The notes under the pieces were generated by a model. That model ran no database searches and had not been told where the DNA came from. It was given only the letters and a program-made list of their open reading frames with translations. This document shows positions 55,099-64,000 of a DNA stretch of 64,000 nt, in pieces. A program made the translations under genes and the position numbers. Each line of letters starts with the position of its first letter. Positions within the stretch are counted from its first letter, which is position 1. Origin of the DNA: Argyresthia goedartella (lineage: Eukaryota; Arthropoda; Insecta; Lepidoptera; Argyresthiidae); the NCBI GenBank assembly GCA_949825045.1, contig OX463829.1, forward strand, positions 16,028,715 to 16,092,714, read 5' to 3'.

Positions 55099-55830
55099 TT
55101 AAATAGCAATTGCCAAATCATCCTCATCTGTATCATCATTACTCATCGTAATGTTTATATTTCGTTCCACTGTCATATTAATAAGGTCAACTGAAAAGCA
55201 ATAAAAAAGTGATATATTTTCCAAAGGTATGCAATTTCCCGTGACAGCCTGCTGTAGTTCAGTGTGTATTAACATGTTTTTATAAATACCTTCAAACTGA
55301 CTAGGTGTAGGGTTATCATTACAACCGCCAGCTGATCTTACGTTGCAGAAAAAAGCTCTATCTTGAGACATCTTCTTATCTTGAGAGATCTTTATACAGC
55401 GGCAAGTACGTTATGGGTCAAGCTACGTTTTCGACTAATTCTTTGAATAATATTTGTGCACTTTCAATGGTGACGCAAAGTCCAACATATCCGGTATTTT
55501 TTTTTTATTAATTTAACATTTTTATCCTGGCTTTGAGACCTTTCATAAACAGCAAGTACAGTTTTGCATTATCCATTCTTCTAAAAATATTTCAATAATT
55601 TTCTGTGCTTGAAACCCACTGAGTTGTAGTGTCCAAGATGTCAAATATGTCATTTATGATCATTAACAATTGGACAGTTCCATTTGTTAATCCAAATTAA
55701 CAAGGTGTTTCTTTTGTGAGCGAGTGATCAATTGTCTTACTTATGCTATTTGTCTCTGAAAACGTTGCTTCTTGGATAAAAGTCTCACTCAGAGTTTCAT
55801 TAAATAAATCCTCCTTCCTAGGTCTCCGTC
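55099..55830 (-). pseudogene. P-element/THAP9-like transposase, C-terminal part
   Basis: Minus-strand reading with shifts: LTNGTVQLLMIINDIFDIL (about 55690-55635), then MDNAKLYLLFMKGLKARI and KKNTGYVGLCVTIESAQILF (about 55515-55455). The intact piece SQDRAFFCNVRSAGGCNDNP, TPSQFEGIYKNMLIHTEL follows (55371-55250). This order matches the P-element transposase C-terminal domains, including the D(H/R)xxxFFxxVRSxGGxNDNP signature. Stops near 55730, 55610, 55535 and 55400 make it inactive. The segments at 58207-58310 and 58999-59304 look like earlier parts of the same gene. Confidence 0.8.
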
Positions 55831-55834
55831 ATGG

Positions 55835-56025
55835 GCGGTCGTATATCAAAATTCACAATGTAACCTCTCAATAAAATTCGTGTAATGGATGCCGACACGG
55901 TCGTCAGATCAACCAATGTAATTCAAGTGTAATCATCATCGTATCTTGCTCATAACCGTCGCGGTCTTCTTTTCATAAATCTGTTATCAATAGTCAACGC
56001 ATAGTGCATAAGTTTCAGTTGTCAT
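55835..56025. other. Unassigned
   Basis: Between the P-like pseudogene and repeat F. No feature recognised. Confidence 0.4.
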
Positions 56026-56427
56026 AATAGTAGTTTATGTGACTGATACATAATGGAGCGCCTTAAAACTCGAGTTTCATAATAATATTACTCGATAGTT
56101 TTAATGCCTAATTATGTACAGTTACATACACTAGTTTATCTACACACATATCATAAGCTCTCTTTGATGTGTTCAGGAACCGCATGTTTGACCGGCATTG
56201 TGGCTCTGCAGTTGTTGAGCTTGTTCTGTAGTACCAACTTCATGCAGGCGGGCGTCGGCGTTCGAAATTTTAATGTCATAATATGTAGAAAAACTACACA
56301 TTATGGTCATAATGTTCAATAATCAGATAAGAAATTAGTTTTTACAAATTAGTTTAACATTATGCTGATCGTAACGTGCGGTTTTTGGACGTAGTAAAGA
56401 AGGTTAATGATACGTGTGTAGATAAAA
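56026..56427 (+). repeat. Dispersed repeat F, copy 2
   Basis: Nearly collinear with 59708-60155: AATAGTAGTTTATGTGACTG, TTTTAATGCCTAATTATGTA, ATCATAAGCTCTCTTTGATG, CGCATGTTTGACCGGCATTG, TAGAAAAACTACACATTATG. It lacks part of the palindromic CTCGAG segment of the other copy. Confidence 0.85.
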
Positions 56428-56639
56428 GTATTTAAAGTGTCTCAGTAATTAAAATGTAGTCAAGTAAATCTCCGACCGAATCGTCATCCCCTGCATCAAC
56501 CTACAATCACCCCATCTGTTGGGGCAATCAGTTTCCCACGTTGTCCTATGCCGCCCGGCGGGCATGGGACATTCCTGCTGCAGTGCTCACGCGAGGCGTT
56601 CAGACGGATAGAGCGGCGCGCGTCATCCGGTTGGGGTCC
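56428..56639. other. Unassigned GC-rich segment
   Basis: 56470-56640 is GC-rich (GCCGCCCGGCGGGCATGGG) and unmatched to anything else in the window. The A6 frame is open through it, so it may be the 5' part of A6. Confidence 0.35.
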
Positions 56640-58215
56640 AGCAGTCGGTGCCACGACCTGTGGGGTATATCAGTCAAAGTCATTGGTTCAGTAATTCTAG
56701 TAATAGCCCCACACTTAGCTTATATATTCAATAAATGTATTGACGATGGAGGTTTCCCAGACCTCATGAAACACAGTAAACTGATACCTCTGTTAAAGTC
56801 GGGAGATAAGGGTGATCCTTCAAATTTCAGAACAATATCTGTTCTTCCAGCACTAAAAATATTTGAAAAGATTATACTCAATCAAATGTTCTCACACTTC
56901 AACCTTAAAAAAACAACTCCACGCCAAACAATACGGTTCACTATGGGTAAATCGACTACAGATGCAGGTATTACACTTATATCTCATATTTATTCTGCAT
57001 GGGAGGCCGCACAGGATGCTATCGGAGTTTTTTTGCGATCTGTCGAAGGCATTTGATTGTGTTGATCATAATACGCTATTAATGAAATTAAATCATTACG
57101 GAGTTAGAAATAAAGCGTTGGATCTACGAAGATCATACCTAAGCAATATAATTCAAAAGGCAGAAGTCAACGGCGTTAAATCTGATGGATCGGGTGTAAA
57201 AATTGGCGTTCATCAAAGTTATTATTTATTAGGCCCTTTCTTATTCCTGGTATATATTAATGATCTGCCTTTCATGGTGGAGACATTGACTGGCATAGTG
57301 TAGTTTGCTGATGATACTTCAATGGTCTTCATAATTGAAAGAAAAAAAAAGATTTTGATGATGTTAATGGTGTATTGTCTTTAACCTTGAATTGGTTCAC
57401 AGTTAATTATTTATTGTTAAACGCTGGTAAAACCAAGTGTATCAAATTCTCACTTCTAAATGTCAGGCAAGTTGAGACCAGTTTAGTGTTAGACAGCAAC
57501 ACGTTAGAATTAGTAAATGATACAAAGTTTCTTGGAATAACAATTGACAGCAAATTGCAGTAGGAACCCCACATAGTTAAATTAGCTGGTAAATTAAGTT
57601 CTGCGGCTTACACTGCTAGGAACATCAGACAAAACACTAGGTTGCTTTAATAGTGTCATGTCCTGTGGTACTTTGTTGTGGGGGAAAGCAGCGGATATTC
57701 AAACTATTTTTATTTTACAGAAAAGAGCTATTCGAGCAATTTATATTTTAAAACGAACAGACTCCTTAAGAGAGCTTTTTGAAGAAATTGGCATGCTAAC
57801 TGTTGCTAGTCAATTTATTTTCGGAAATATAATGTATGTACGCAAGAACCTTAAAACATCTTCCAAAGTTAGCGATAGCCGTAATCTTTACCTAAGGAAT
57901 AATCAGATTAGTTGCGCCCCGCTTTAAACTCGCGAAGGTTTTCAATTCTTTCAAGGGTTAGTGTATTCTCTACTACAATAATTTTGGAGATTTTGAATTT
58001 GCCATTTGAGCAATTTAAAAAGCATGTTAAAGCGACTTTGTCGCAAAAGGGATATTACAATGTTCAAGATTACTTAAATGACGGGACTGTGTGGGCTTAA
58101 TGTAGCTCAACACAGACCTTGCTGTTATTAATTTTGTAATTATTTATTCCTGCTTATTAATCTTAATAATTAATGTTGTAATATTTGTATTAGTTAAGCA
58201 CAACATATTTTTAAA
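56640..58215 (+). mobile_element. Non-LTR family A, 5'-truncated copy A6
   Basis: Encodes GISVKVIGSVILVIAPHLAY, FPDLMKHSKLIPLLKSGDKG, KSTTDAGITLISHIYSAWEA, then with a shift FCDLSKAFDCVDHNTLLMKL (motif A) and GPFLFLVYINDLPFMVETLT. A TAG lies right before FADDTSMVF (about 57302-57330). FLGITIDSKLQ and LLWGKAADIQTIFILQKRAI follow, with a C-terminus to about 58080. Shifts near 57030, 57350, 57565 and 57920 make it inactive. Its 3' UTR is truncated near 58215, where P-transposase sequence resumes. Confidence 0.9.
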
Positions 58216-58310
58216 ATTACATCCGATCTTTTTGACTGCTGACGTATTTGTAAGACAGCCATTAAATGTCAAAGCCTTTATTTCGAAGTTGAGTTCATTA
58301 CATAATCGGG
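58207..58310 (-). pseudogene. P-element-like transposase, middle fragment
   Basis: Minus-strand frame reads CTRLCNELNFEIKALTFNGC then LTNTSAVKKIGCNF, resembling the block after the first catalytic D in P/THAP9 transposases, where a (T/F)DG is usual (here FNG). It is bordered by A6 on one side and a Tc1-like element on the other. Confidence 0.6.
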
Positions 58311-58312
58311 TA

Positions 58313-58996
58313 CAAAACGATTAAAATCAGTTAAAGATTCGGCTTTTCTCGGATATCATCGCCTAAATCCGGAGACGGAAATGACACGAAATACATTACC
58401 GCGATTTCTTTTAGGTAGCATTCAATTTGATTTATCATAAACACAATGTATAGCACCTGCCAAGATGACATTACTAACAGGTAGACCTAAGGAATTTATT
58501 ATGCAGAAAATTAACATTTTGATGATATTTACTTTCTTCTTTTTTAAATAAATTAGCTTCTTTTCTAAAATAGTTATATACATTATTTACAATGTCACGA
58601 AATTGAGCAACTATTTTTTTACCACGTTTTAAATTTGTTGAAGCCACGATACATAACTATTGTAAGTTAATTTTGATAAAATTTGTTAGAATCGAATATT
58701 TTCACGAATGAAATAAGCGTTCATAAACATAAATGTATCATATGCGTCACATTGATTGACACTAAGAAGGCAGACTGTCAAATTAGTAAATTATTTTTCT
58801 TATTTCAATATAAAGGTCGTGTTAGTTTTTAGCTACAAAGGAGGTTTTGTTGCTCATATCGTTCTTGTATTGTATTCAATAAGAAAACGAGTAATATAAT
58901 TAAAGGTCATATAAATTGATAACTCTATGTGAGAGATGAGGGATTCACGACAATTTCCGAGGTTGGCCGAACCGTTAACTGATTTTAATCGTATTG
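58313..58996. mobile_element. Tc1/mariner-type element with TA duplication
   Basis: CAAAACGATTAAAATCAGTT at 58313 is mirrored at the right end, whose reverse complement is CAATACGATTAAAATCAGTT. The similarity continues into TTCGGC. TA dinucleotides flank at 58311-58312 and 58997-58998. The 684-bp interior holds only a short minus-strand frame (NLKRGKKIVAQFRDIVNNVY at about 58645-58590) that could be a transposase N-terminus. It is inserted into the P-like pseudogene. Confidence 0.8.
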
Positions 58997-58998
58997 TA

Positions 58999-59304
58999 GC
59001 GTATTTAAGTTGCTTGATCGGCATTCAATTTATTAGCTTAAAAATAGGCAATTGACACCTTGAAAGAAGCGTTTAATGGCACTACCACAAACACTAAAGC
59101 TTCGGAACATTTTTCTGTGCAGTCTATATCTAATTCGCCTCCAATGTCAATATATCCGTATGATCTATGGTTATGCGGATTAAACTCAATATCATTGTTA
59201 TTAACTTGCATTTCATCAAAAACCAGTGTCCCGAATAGTTTTTGTCTCAGTTTTTCTGATTTTAACTTAAGTGCATTCAAAGTTTCTTTTTTAAACGACT
59301 TCAA
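58999..59304 (-). pseudogene. P-element-like transposase, first catalytic block
   Basis: Reads KLFGTLVFDEMQVNNNDIEF (FDEM is the hallmark first catalytic D of P/THAP9 transposases), GYIDIGGELD, EALVFVVVPLNASFKVSIAYF. After a TAA, ANKLNADQAT follows up to the TA insertion site of the Tc1-like element. The THAP finger expected upstream is absent on this strand. The nearest THAP sequence (60432) is in the opposite orientation. Confidence 0.8.
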
Positions 59305-59707
59305 AAAAGGAGGAGGAACTCAATTTGCCTGTTTTTTTTTTTTTGGTGTATATGACGTGATTACTCTGTCAATTATGAGCCGATGTTGATGATCCTTGTT
59401 TTGATTGGTACGTAATACTTCAGAGGCGGTCCCATACAAATTTTATCAAAATTGATTCAGCGCTTTTTATTAAAACCAACCAATACAAAAAATATTTACA
59501 CAGACGACGTTTTAGTTTGTGGTTCCTTGCAGAATACGTTTTCATACGGACTTTTCATGTACACAGACTTCATTCGCATCCCGACCGGGGAGGAAGATAT
59601 ATGAGGCTTGAACTTGAAGTCGGTTTTTTTAAGTGTTTAGCTTGGTTAATTATGTAAAGCCAGGAGGACCATCTACAGTTTGACACCGTTTGGATATTTT
59701 GGATGCG
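59305..59707. other. Unassigned repeat-like sequence
   Basis: GACTTCAAAAAAGGAGGAGG near 59299-59318 is a phrase common in moth repeats. The rest is not assignable. Confidence 0.4.
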
Positions 59708-60155
59708 GTAATAGTAGTTTATGTGACTGCTACATAATGGAGGGCATTAATACTCGAGAGTGGGTTTATGAAACGAGCCTGAGGTGAGTTTCATAATAAT
59801 ATCACTCGAGAGTTTTAATGCCTAATTATGTACAGTTACATACACTAGTGTATCTACACACATATCATAAGCTCTCTTTGATGTGTTCAGGAACCGCATG
59901 TTTGACCGGCATTGTGGCTCTGCAGTTGTTTAGCTTGTTCTGTAGTACCAACTTAACAGACAAACTAGGGGCGGCACGCAGTCGGGCGTCGGCGTTCGAA
60001 ATTTGAATGGCATAATATGTAGAAAAACTACACATTATGGTCATAATGTTTAATTTTCCAGATAAGAAATGAGTTTTTACCAAGTAGTTTAACATTATGC
60101 TGATCGTAGCTGTTTTTGTACGAAGTAAAGAGGGTTTATGATACGTGTGTAGATA
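59708..60155 (+). repeat. Dispersed repeat F, copy 3 (longest)
   Basis: Collinear with 56026-56427. It additionally holds an inverted pair (GGCATTAATACTCGAGAGTG at about 59753 and ACTCGAGAGTTTTAATGCC at about 59803) and a GGGGCGGCACGCAGTCGGGC insert. On the minus strand its core can encode a short peptide ending MPVKHAVPEHIKESL. Confidence 0.85.
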
Positions 60156-60431
60156 AAATATGTTTTAATAACGTTTTACCGTTTAAAATAATTATTTTCA
60201 CCATAAAAGAAAACAAAAGTTTGTATACTCAGTTTAAAACTGATCTGCCATCTAGCCTTTGTTTATATTATATTATATTATATTATATGTATTATAAGTA
60301 TTGCAACGTTAAATCCGTTCAAACCTAAATATTTATATACTTTAATGTGGCAAATGCTTTCTCAAACTGGTGTGTTACTTCATAAAGCATTCAAAGCATG
60401 TTAACTAAATTTTGTATCCTTTGTTTGGTTT
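60156..60431. other. AT-rich with TTATA microsatellite
   Basis: 60262-60289 is a run of TATTATATTA-type units. No gene. Confidence 0.6.
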
Positions 60432-60659
60432 CCTAAATGTCCAAACATGAAAGAAATATGGATTAATTCTACAAAACAATCACATGATTGGTTTTGTTCC
60501 CCAAGCAGTGTCATATGTTCTCTGCATTTTAAATCAGAATGTTTTAAATTAACAAAACGGCGAATTTTATATCCAAATGCTGATTCTATGCTTCATCTGC
60601 CAACACGCTGGCTTTCGGTAAAACAGATTGTTAAACGTTTTCGACGATGTTTTATTTAA
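60432..60659 (+). pseudogene. THAP-domain coding fragment
   Basis: Frame reads WFPKCPNMKEIWINSTKQSH, then VICSLHFKSECFKLTKRRIL and YPNADSMLHLP. The FP, W, C-S-x-H-F and Leu-rich ending are those of a THAP zinc finger. The first two cysteines are missing, so an upstream exon is expected. It could belong to a P-type or a Harbinger-type transposase. It ends next to the element-end repeat shared with 24270-24380. Confidence 0.65.
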
Positions 60660-60760
60660 ATCATAATGCTAGTGACTTGGTTAAACGTCGGCATTTAATT
60701 AACGGTCTAGAGAGTTAGTTAAGTGTCTGATTTAACCAACCAACTGCGACATATATATTA
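60655..60760 (-). repeat. Element-end repeat, copy 2
   Basis: Inverse of 24270-24380 (GTCGCAGTTGGTTGGTTAAA ... TTTAACCAAGTCACTAGCAT). Confidence 0.6.
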
Positions 60761-61583
60761 ACATAATGTAATGGAAATCCGATTATAGATGTTAAGCGAC
60801 AGCACAAAAATACTTTGCCAATATAATAGGCATTAATTATTTATTATTATATTGCATCTTCCGTGAATTATCTTATCGATAGTAAACGAACGAACACATA
60901 CTATGGACATCACTAGTTTGCACAAAGCAACGCTACGTAATGATAGATAAGGAAGGAGTGATGAATCACACAGAAAGACAGACAGAGAAAACACTTTTGG
61001 CAGAAAGAGACTTTCTCAAAAGACATCAACGGGTGCCCAGAACTTTTTTCACCTACACGCTTGTATTGCGTAAAATTGCGTTGCTAAGCAACGGTTAAAC
61101 AATATCCGCATTACTACAAAATGTATTGAAGATAGTTTAACCTCAAAACAAACGTCAAATCCCATCCATTGTTGTCTTTAATCAAGCGTTGAACAGGAGT
61201 TTATATTTTTATAGTAAGACCATATTTCTCTCAAATGGAATAGGTGTACCCTATTCCATTTGAGAGAAAGGCAGGTGGCCGTCAGAAGAGATAAAGTTAC
61301 GCGATAGAAAGAGAGGCAACTTGTAGGTGAATATCCGATGTACAAGCGCCGCACTGTGCAGGATGAATTGCACTTTATTGCGTTGTAGCAAGAGTTGCCA
61401 TTTAGTTGAATGTTTTTTCGGAGTCCATTTTTTTTTTGTTGGAGGGGAAAAAAATGGAATTACCCATGCCCAGGAGTCAGACCTCCCTGCTATGTCCGGG
61501 TCCCCACATATTGAGCGGGCATCAGCTCGTGTGGTATACGGACTAAAAACAACCCCTTTGTGTTTACAGTTGTCTTACTAAGA
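60761..61583. other. No gene; perfect hairpin at 61225-61269
   Basis: TTTCTCTCAAATGGAATAGG (61225-61244) and its exact complement (61250-61269) enclose TGTAC. The LTR of the following retroelement may begin within this stretch, but with one LTR visible its start cannot be fixed. Confidence 0.6.
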
Positions 61584-61697
61584 ATTAACTGTGAGCCATG
61601 GCATTAACTGTGAGCCATGGCATTAACTGTGAGCCATGGCATTAACTGTGAGCCATGGCATTAACTGTGAGCTATGGCATTAACTGTGAGCCATGGC
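61584..61697 (+). repeat. Six tandem 19-bp units in or near the LTR
   Basis: ATTAACTGTGAGCCATGGC repeated six times (61584-61697) with a single C-to-T change in unit five. It lies about 250 bases upstream of the TATA box, in the expected U3 region. Confidence 0.95.
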
Positions 61698-61699
61698 TT

Positions 61700-62136
61700 T
61701 CGGAGAGTCCAATCGGTTCCTAACTCTTTATAAATTTGTGTAGGGTGCAGGATTTTATTGAAATCCTACAAAATCAGCTTACCTGTGAAATGAAATACCA
61801 TCTTTTTGCCACACAATTTCAGTTGCTTGCGCGAATGCCGTCCGCAGACTTATTAAGTAACATTCCACTTAGAATACACTGTTTAGACGGTACGCTCTGT
61901 TATAACCGAATGTAGTTTGCAGTAAACGCTGACTTAAGCTAATTCATTTTATATAAAACTGTTTTCGATAGAGACTGGCAGCAGTCACCCCACAACCTTT
62001 GTCCGATACATACATTGTAAACTCTCGTTATTTTTGTCTAAAATTCGGTGTGTAGTACAGTGAAATAAATTTATTCAGCAGCAGTAATAAAAGTGTTTTT
62101 TTAAAAAGGACCCACGGAGCGCCATCCTTACAAATT
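61700..62136 (+). mobile_element. 5' LTR (right-hand part) of a gypsy-type retroelement
   Basis: TATATAAA at 61950-61957 and poly(A) signals AATAAA at 62064 and 62086 lie in the order U3-R-U5. The sequence ends CTTACAAATT directly before a primer binding site. The left LTR border and its partner LTR are not in the window, so it is inferred from signals. Confidence 0.7.
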
Positions 62137-62154
62137 TGGTGTCAGAAGTGGGAT
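62137..62154 (+). promoter_or_regulatory. Primer binding site, tRNA-Leu type
   Basis: TGGTGTCAGAAGTGGGAT is complementary to the CCA end of a leucine tRNA (acceptor ending in ATCCCACTTCTGACA-CCA, from memory). It directly follows the LTR end. Confidence 0.8.
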
Positions 62155-62909
62155 CTCAGGAAAACTCGTGAGTACTGAGATTCATAGGTGTTAGGCGCGT
62201 CGCGAAATAACTTCCCGCCTGACAACCATTTAGTGGCTCTGTGGAGTAAGGTCCTTTAATAGACAGTGGTCGACGTTAAGACTTGGGCATACAAGCCTAA
62301 GCCCGCGCTGCTGCTCTCGAGGTCGACGATAAGTCTCCGCTGCCAGGCGCGAGCCCGCATCTCATCCTGGACGCTTCCTGCTGCTGTGGTCGACGTTAAG
62401 TCTCCGCTTTCGAGTGTGAGCCCGCACCACAATTGTCTGCACCACCACCGTCTTCATAAACGGACGGGTGAACCAATCATCATCATTATCAGCTCATATT
62501 GACTTTCCACGTGGAAGTCAACGGGATCACGAACAACGCAACGTGACTTCGAGGTACTCCGTAATACGACTCCCTGGGTCGCCGGGCCTTCGACGTCTGT
62601 TGACGTCATTACTGCGTCGCACTGCAGTTGCCGTGCGCCGTTTCTACGCGGTTTTTGGAAAAAGCCGTTCTTCAAAATGTTCGTGAGTGCCGTCATCATT
62701 CTGTGAGTTATTTTATCTATTCCTAACTTTCTAATTGAAGTGAATGTGCAAGTGATTTTTACAAGTTTTACAACTATATACATCAAGATTTATTTTTACA
62801 AACTTTCTATAACTATTTTTAAAGTGCAATCACACTTTCTACTGTATTTTACATTTTTATTGATTGTGTTTACTGATGATCTGTACTACATTACAAAAGC
62901 TGTAACTTA
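62155..62909 (+). other. Long leader with three imperfect repeats
   Basis: 755 bases between the primer site and gag. GGTCGACG(T/A)TAAG occurs at 62268, 62321 and 62388, the last two followed by TCTCCGCT and a GAGCCCGCA block. It is GC-rich to about 62690, then AT-rich. Short frames here are not convincing. The repeats might be packaging or insulator-type sites; this is a guess. Confidence 0.6.
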
Positions 62910-64000
62910 ATGTCGACTGGAAAAGAAGTAAAATTAGAAGAAGAAGCCGATAAATTAACTACATCTGATTCAGAAAGTTCCTCTTCTGAAAGCCAAAACC
63001 AAAGCCCCAAAGTAACAATTAGAAAAAAAGAAAAACCCAAAATGACTTCATCAATTACTCTTTCGTTCCTGACCAAATTCATAAAACCCTATAATGGGGA
63101 CCGCGAGTTGTTGCCAGCATTCTTGACTAATTGCGAAAACGCATTCTCATTAGCTAGTACAGATCAACAGGATGTTTTATGCAAGTATATCGTGTCACAA
63201 CTTGAGGGCAAGGCGCAGTTAGCCTGCTGCCTCAAGAAATTCAGTACTTGGCCTGAAATAAAACAATTCCTTAAGGCCACGTTTGGAGAGAAAAAACATT
63301 CAACTCATTTGCTCGTCGACTTACAAAATTGCAAGCAATTGCCCACAGAAGATGTGACACAATATTCATTACGTGTTGAATCATGTCTCACACGTTTACA
63401 GTCTGATATACATTATAGTTGCGACGATGACAAAGAATTAATCGGCAGATTAGCCGCTATGGAGGATCTTGCCCTTAACACATTTTTGTTGGGAATGAAT
63501 TCCAACTACTCTCACATAGTGCGCTGTAGGAATCCAAAGACCCTATCAGATGCTATAACTCATGCTATTGAGGAAGAAAAGCTTTATAAACTTTCTAAAC
63601 TAGCACAACGCCAAAATAAGCAGTGCTCTATTTGCCAGAAGTCTGGACATTTGGCCTCTGATTGTTACAAAAATAAAGCGAAAACTTCAAGTCCTAATTT
63701 CCATCACGTAAAATCGAAACCTCAAGATCGCTTCAAGCGAGCCCTGGAATTTGGCGGTGAAATTCTTAAATTTTTCTTTGGCACTCTAGATGCAGACGAT
63801 GCTAGGAAATATGATGACGCATTGTCCACATGTGAACATAACGACCAGGAGATATTTTCATTAATGAAGGATAACATTCACATTGTCCAATCAACCATAA
63901 ATAATTTCAATACCTCTATTCTAAAATTAAATGACAATGAGAAAAGAATAAATAAACAAATCGTAAAACTAAATTACATATTTGAACAAAATAATAAAGT
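62910..64000 (+). CDS. Retroelement gag fused in frame to an env/F-like segment (partial)
   Basis: The frame opens at ATG 62910 and is open to the window end (at least 363 codons). Residues about 45-230 look like a Ty3/gypsy capsid (FLTKFIKPYNGDRELLPAFL, KQFLKATFGEKKHS, LNTFLLGMNSNYSHIVRC). CSICQKSGHLASDC (63625-63670) is a CCHC nucleocapsid knuckle. Directly after it, RFKRA (about 63729), GEILKFFFGTLDADDA and IVQSTINNFNTSILKLNDNE resemble the post-furin-site start and heptad region of insect errantivirus Env / baculovirus F-type fusion proteins. Protease, RT and integrase are absent between them. Whether env is complete cannot be seen. Confidence 0.8.
   Translation, partial: MSTGKEVKLEEEADKLTTSDSESSSSESQNQSPKVTIRKKEKPKMTSSITLSFLTKFIKPYNGDRELLPAFLTNCENAFSLASTDQQDVLCKYIVSQLEGKAQLACCLKKFSTWPEIKQFLKATFGEKKHSTHLLVDLQNCKQLPTEDVTQYSLRVESCLTRLQSDIHYSCDDDKELIGRLAAMEDLALNTFLLGMNSNYSHIVRCRNPKTLSDAITHAIEEEKLYKLSKLAQRQNKQCSICQKSGHLASDCYKNKAKTSSPNFHHVKSKPQDRFKRALEFGGEILKFFFGTLDADDARKYDDALSTCEHNDQEIFSLMKDNIHIVQSTINNFNTSILKLNDNEKRINKQIVKLNYIFEQNNK

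Noticed and set aside
56541..56640. N-terminal part of the 56541-57056 ORF as a host exon
   Set aside because: The frame runs straight into family A RT sequence. The first 30 codons are GC-rich flank or the element's 5' part and have no independent support.
1..64000. CRISPR array, bacterial-type operons, riboswitches
   Set aside because: Direct repeats found are minisatellites or transposon parts. Spliced genes and non-LTR elements show an insect nuclear genome.

Overview
The window looks like moth or butterfly (Lepidoptera) nuclear DNA. It is AT-rich, with one small-exon conserved gene sitting in a dense, nested graveyard of transposable elements. The lepidopteran call rests on the interspersed repeats (GGAACCC-ended repeat with a GGAC tetranucleotide run, CCACTGCTGGGCATAGGCC-type tails, Helitron-like and tRNA-headed SINE-like pieces). 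It is recognition from memory and was not tested by a search.

One host gene is clear: Tim44 (mitochondrial import motor subunit), + strand, with six exonic pieces from 45424 to 54045 coding about the first 242 residues; the rest must lie beyond the right edge. A second possible host exon (28512-28648, - strand) is unassigned.

Layout. 1-9 kb: two non-LTR reverse transcriptase (RT) fragments, a dead mariner, MITEs, a 392-bp tandem duplication and a possible tyrosine-recombinase fragment. 9-24 kb: a fold-back, SINE-like pieces, a MITE nested in a CA-rich repeat, a dead IS630/Tc1-like transposase, two copies of non-LTR 'family A' and a pogo-like MITE. 24.4-26.8 kb: a complete but broken hAT element with 8-bp target duplications. 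29-33.6 kb: family A inserted in older non-LTR 'family C', then a jockey-like RT remnant. 34.6-43.4 kb: non-LTR 'family D' split by a 5.3-kb DNA transposon (36712-42029) with long inverted repeats, a THAP-DDE transposase and a convergent SWIM/YqaJ nuclease gene. This matches the ISL2EU group, and removing it with one AT target duplication restores the D reading frame. 45-54 kb: Tim44. Its fifth intron holds family A (sense), itself split by a full-length antisense non-LTR 'family B' (48694-53397, TGTA duplication). Family B carries ORF1, an extra hydrophobic ORF and ORF2, the last two overlapping by ATGACAGCTAG. 54-60.7 kb: P-element-type transposase pieces broken up by a Tc1-like element and another family A copy, plus a THAP fragment. 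61.5-64 kb: the 5' part of an LTR retroelement (tandem repeats, TATA, poly(A) signal, tRNA-Leu-type primer site, gag). Its gag frame runs straight into an envelope/fusion-protein-like segment with no pol between.

The most unusual items are the extra ORF of family B, the gag-env fusion and the ISL2EU-like element. No CRISPR array, rRNA operon or functional tRNA gene was seen.
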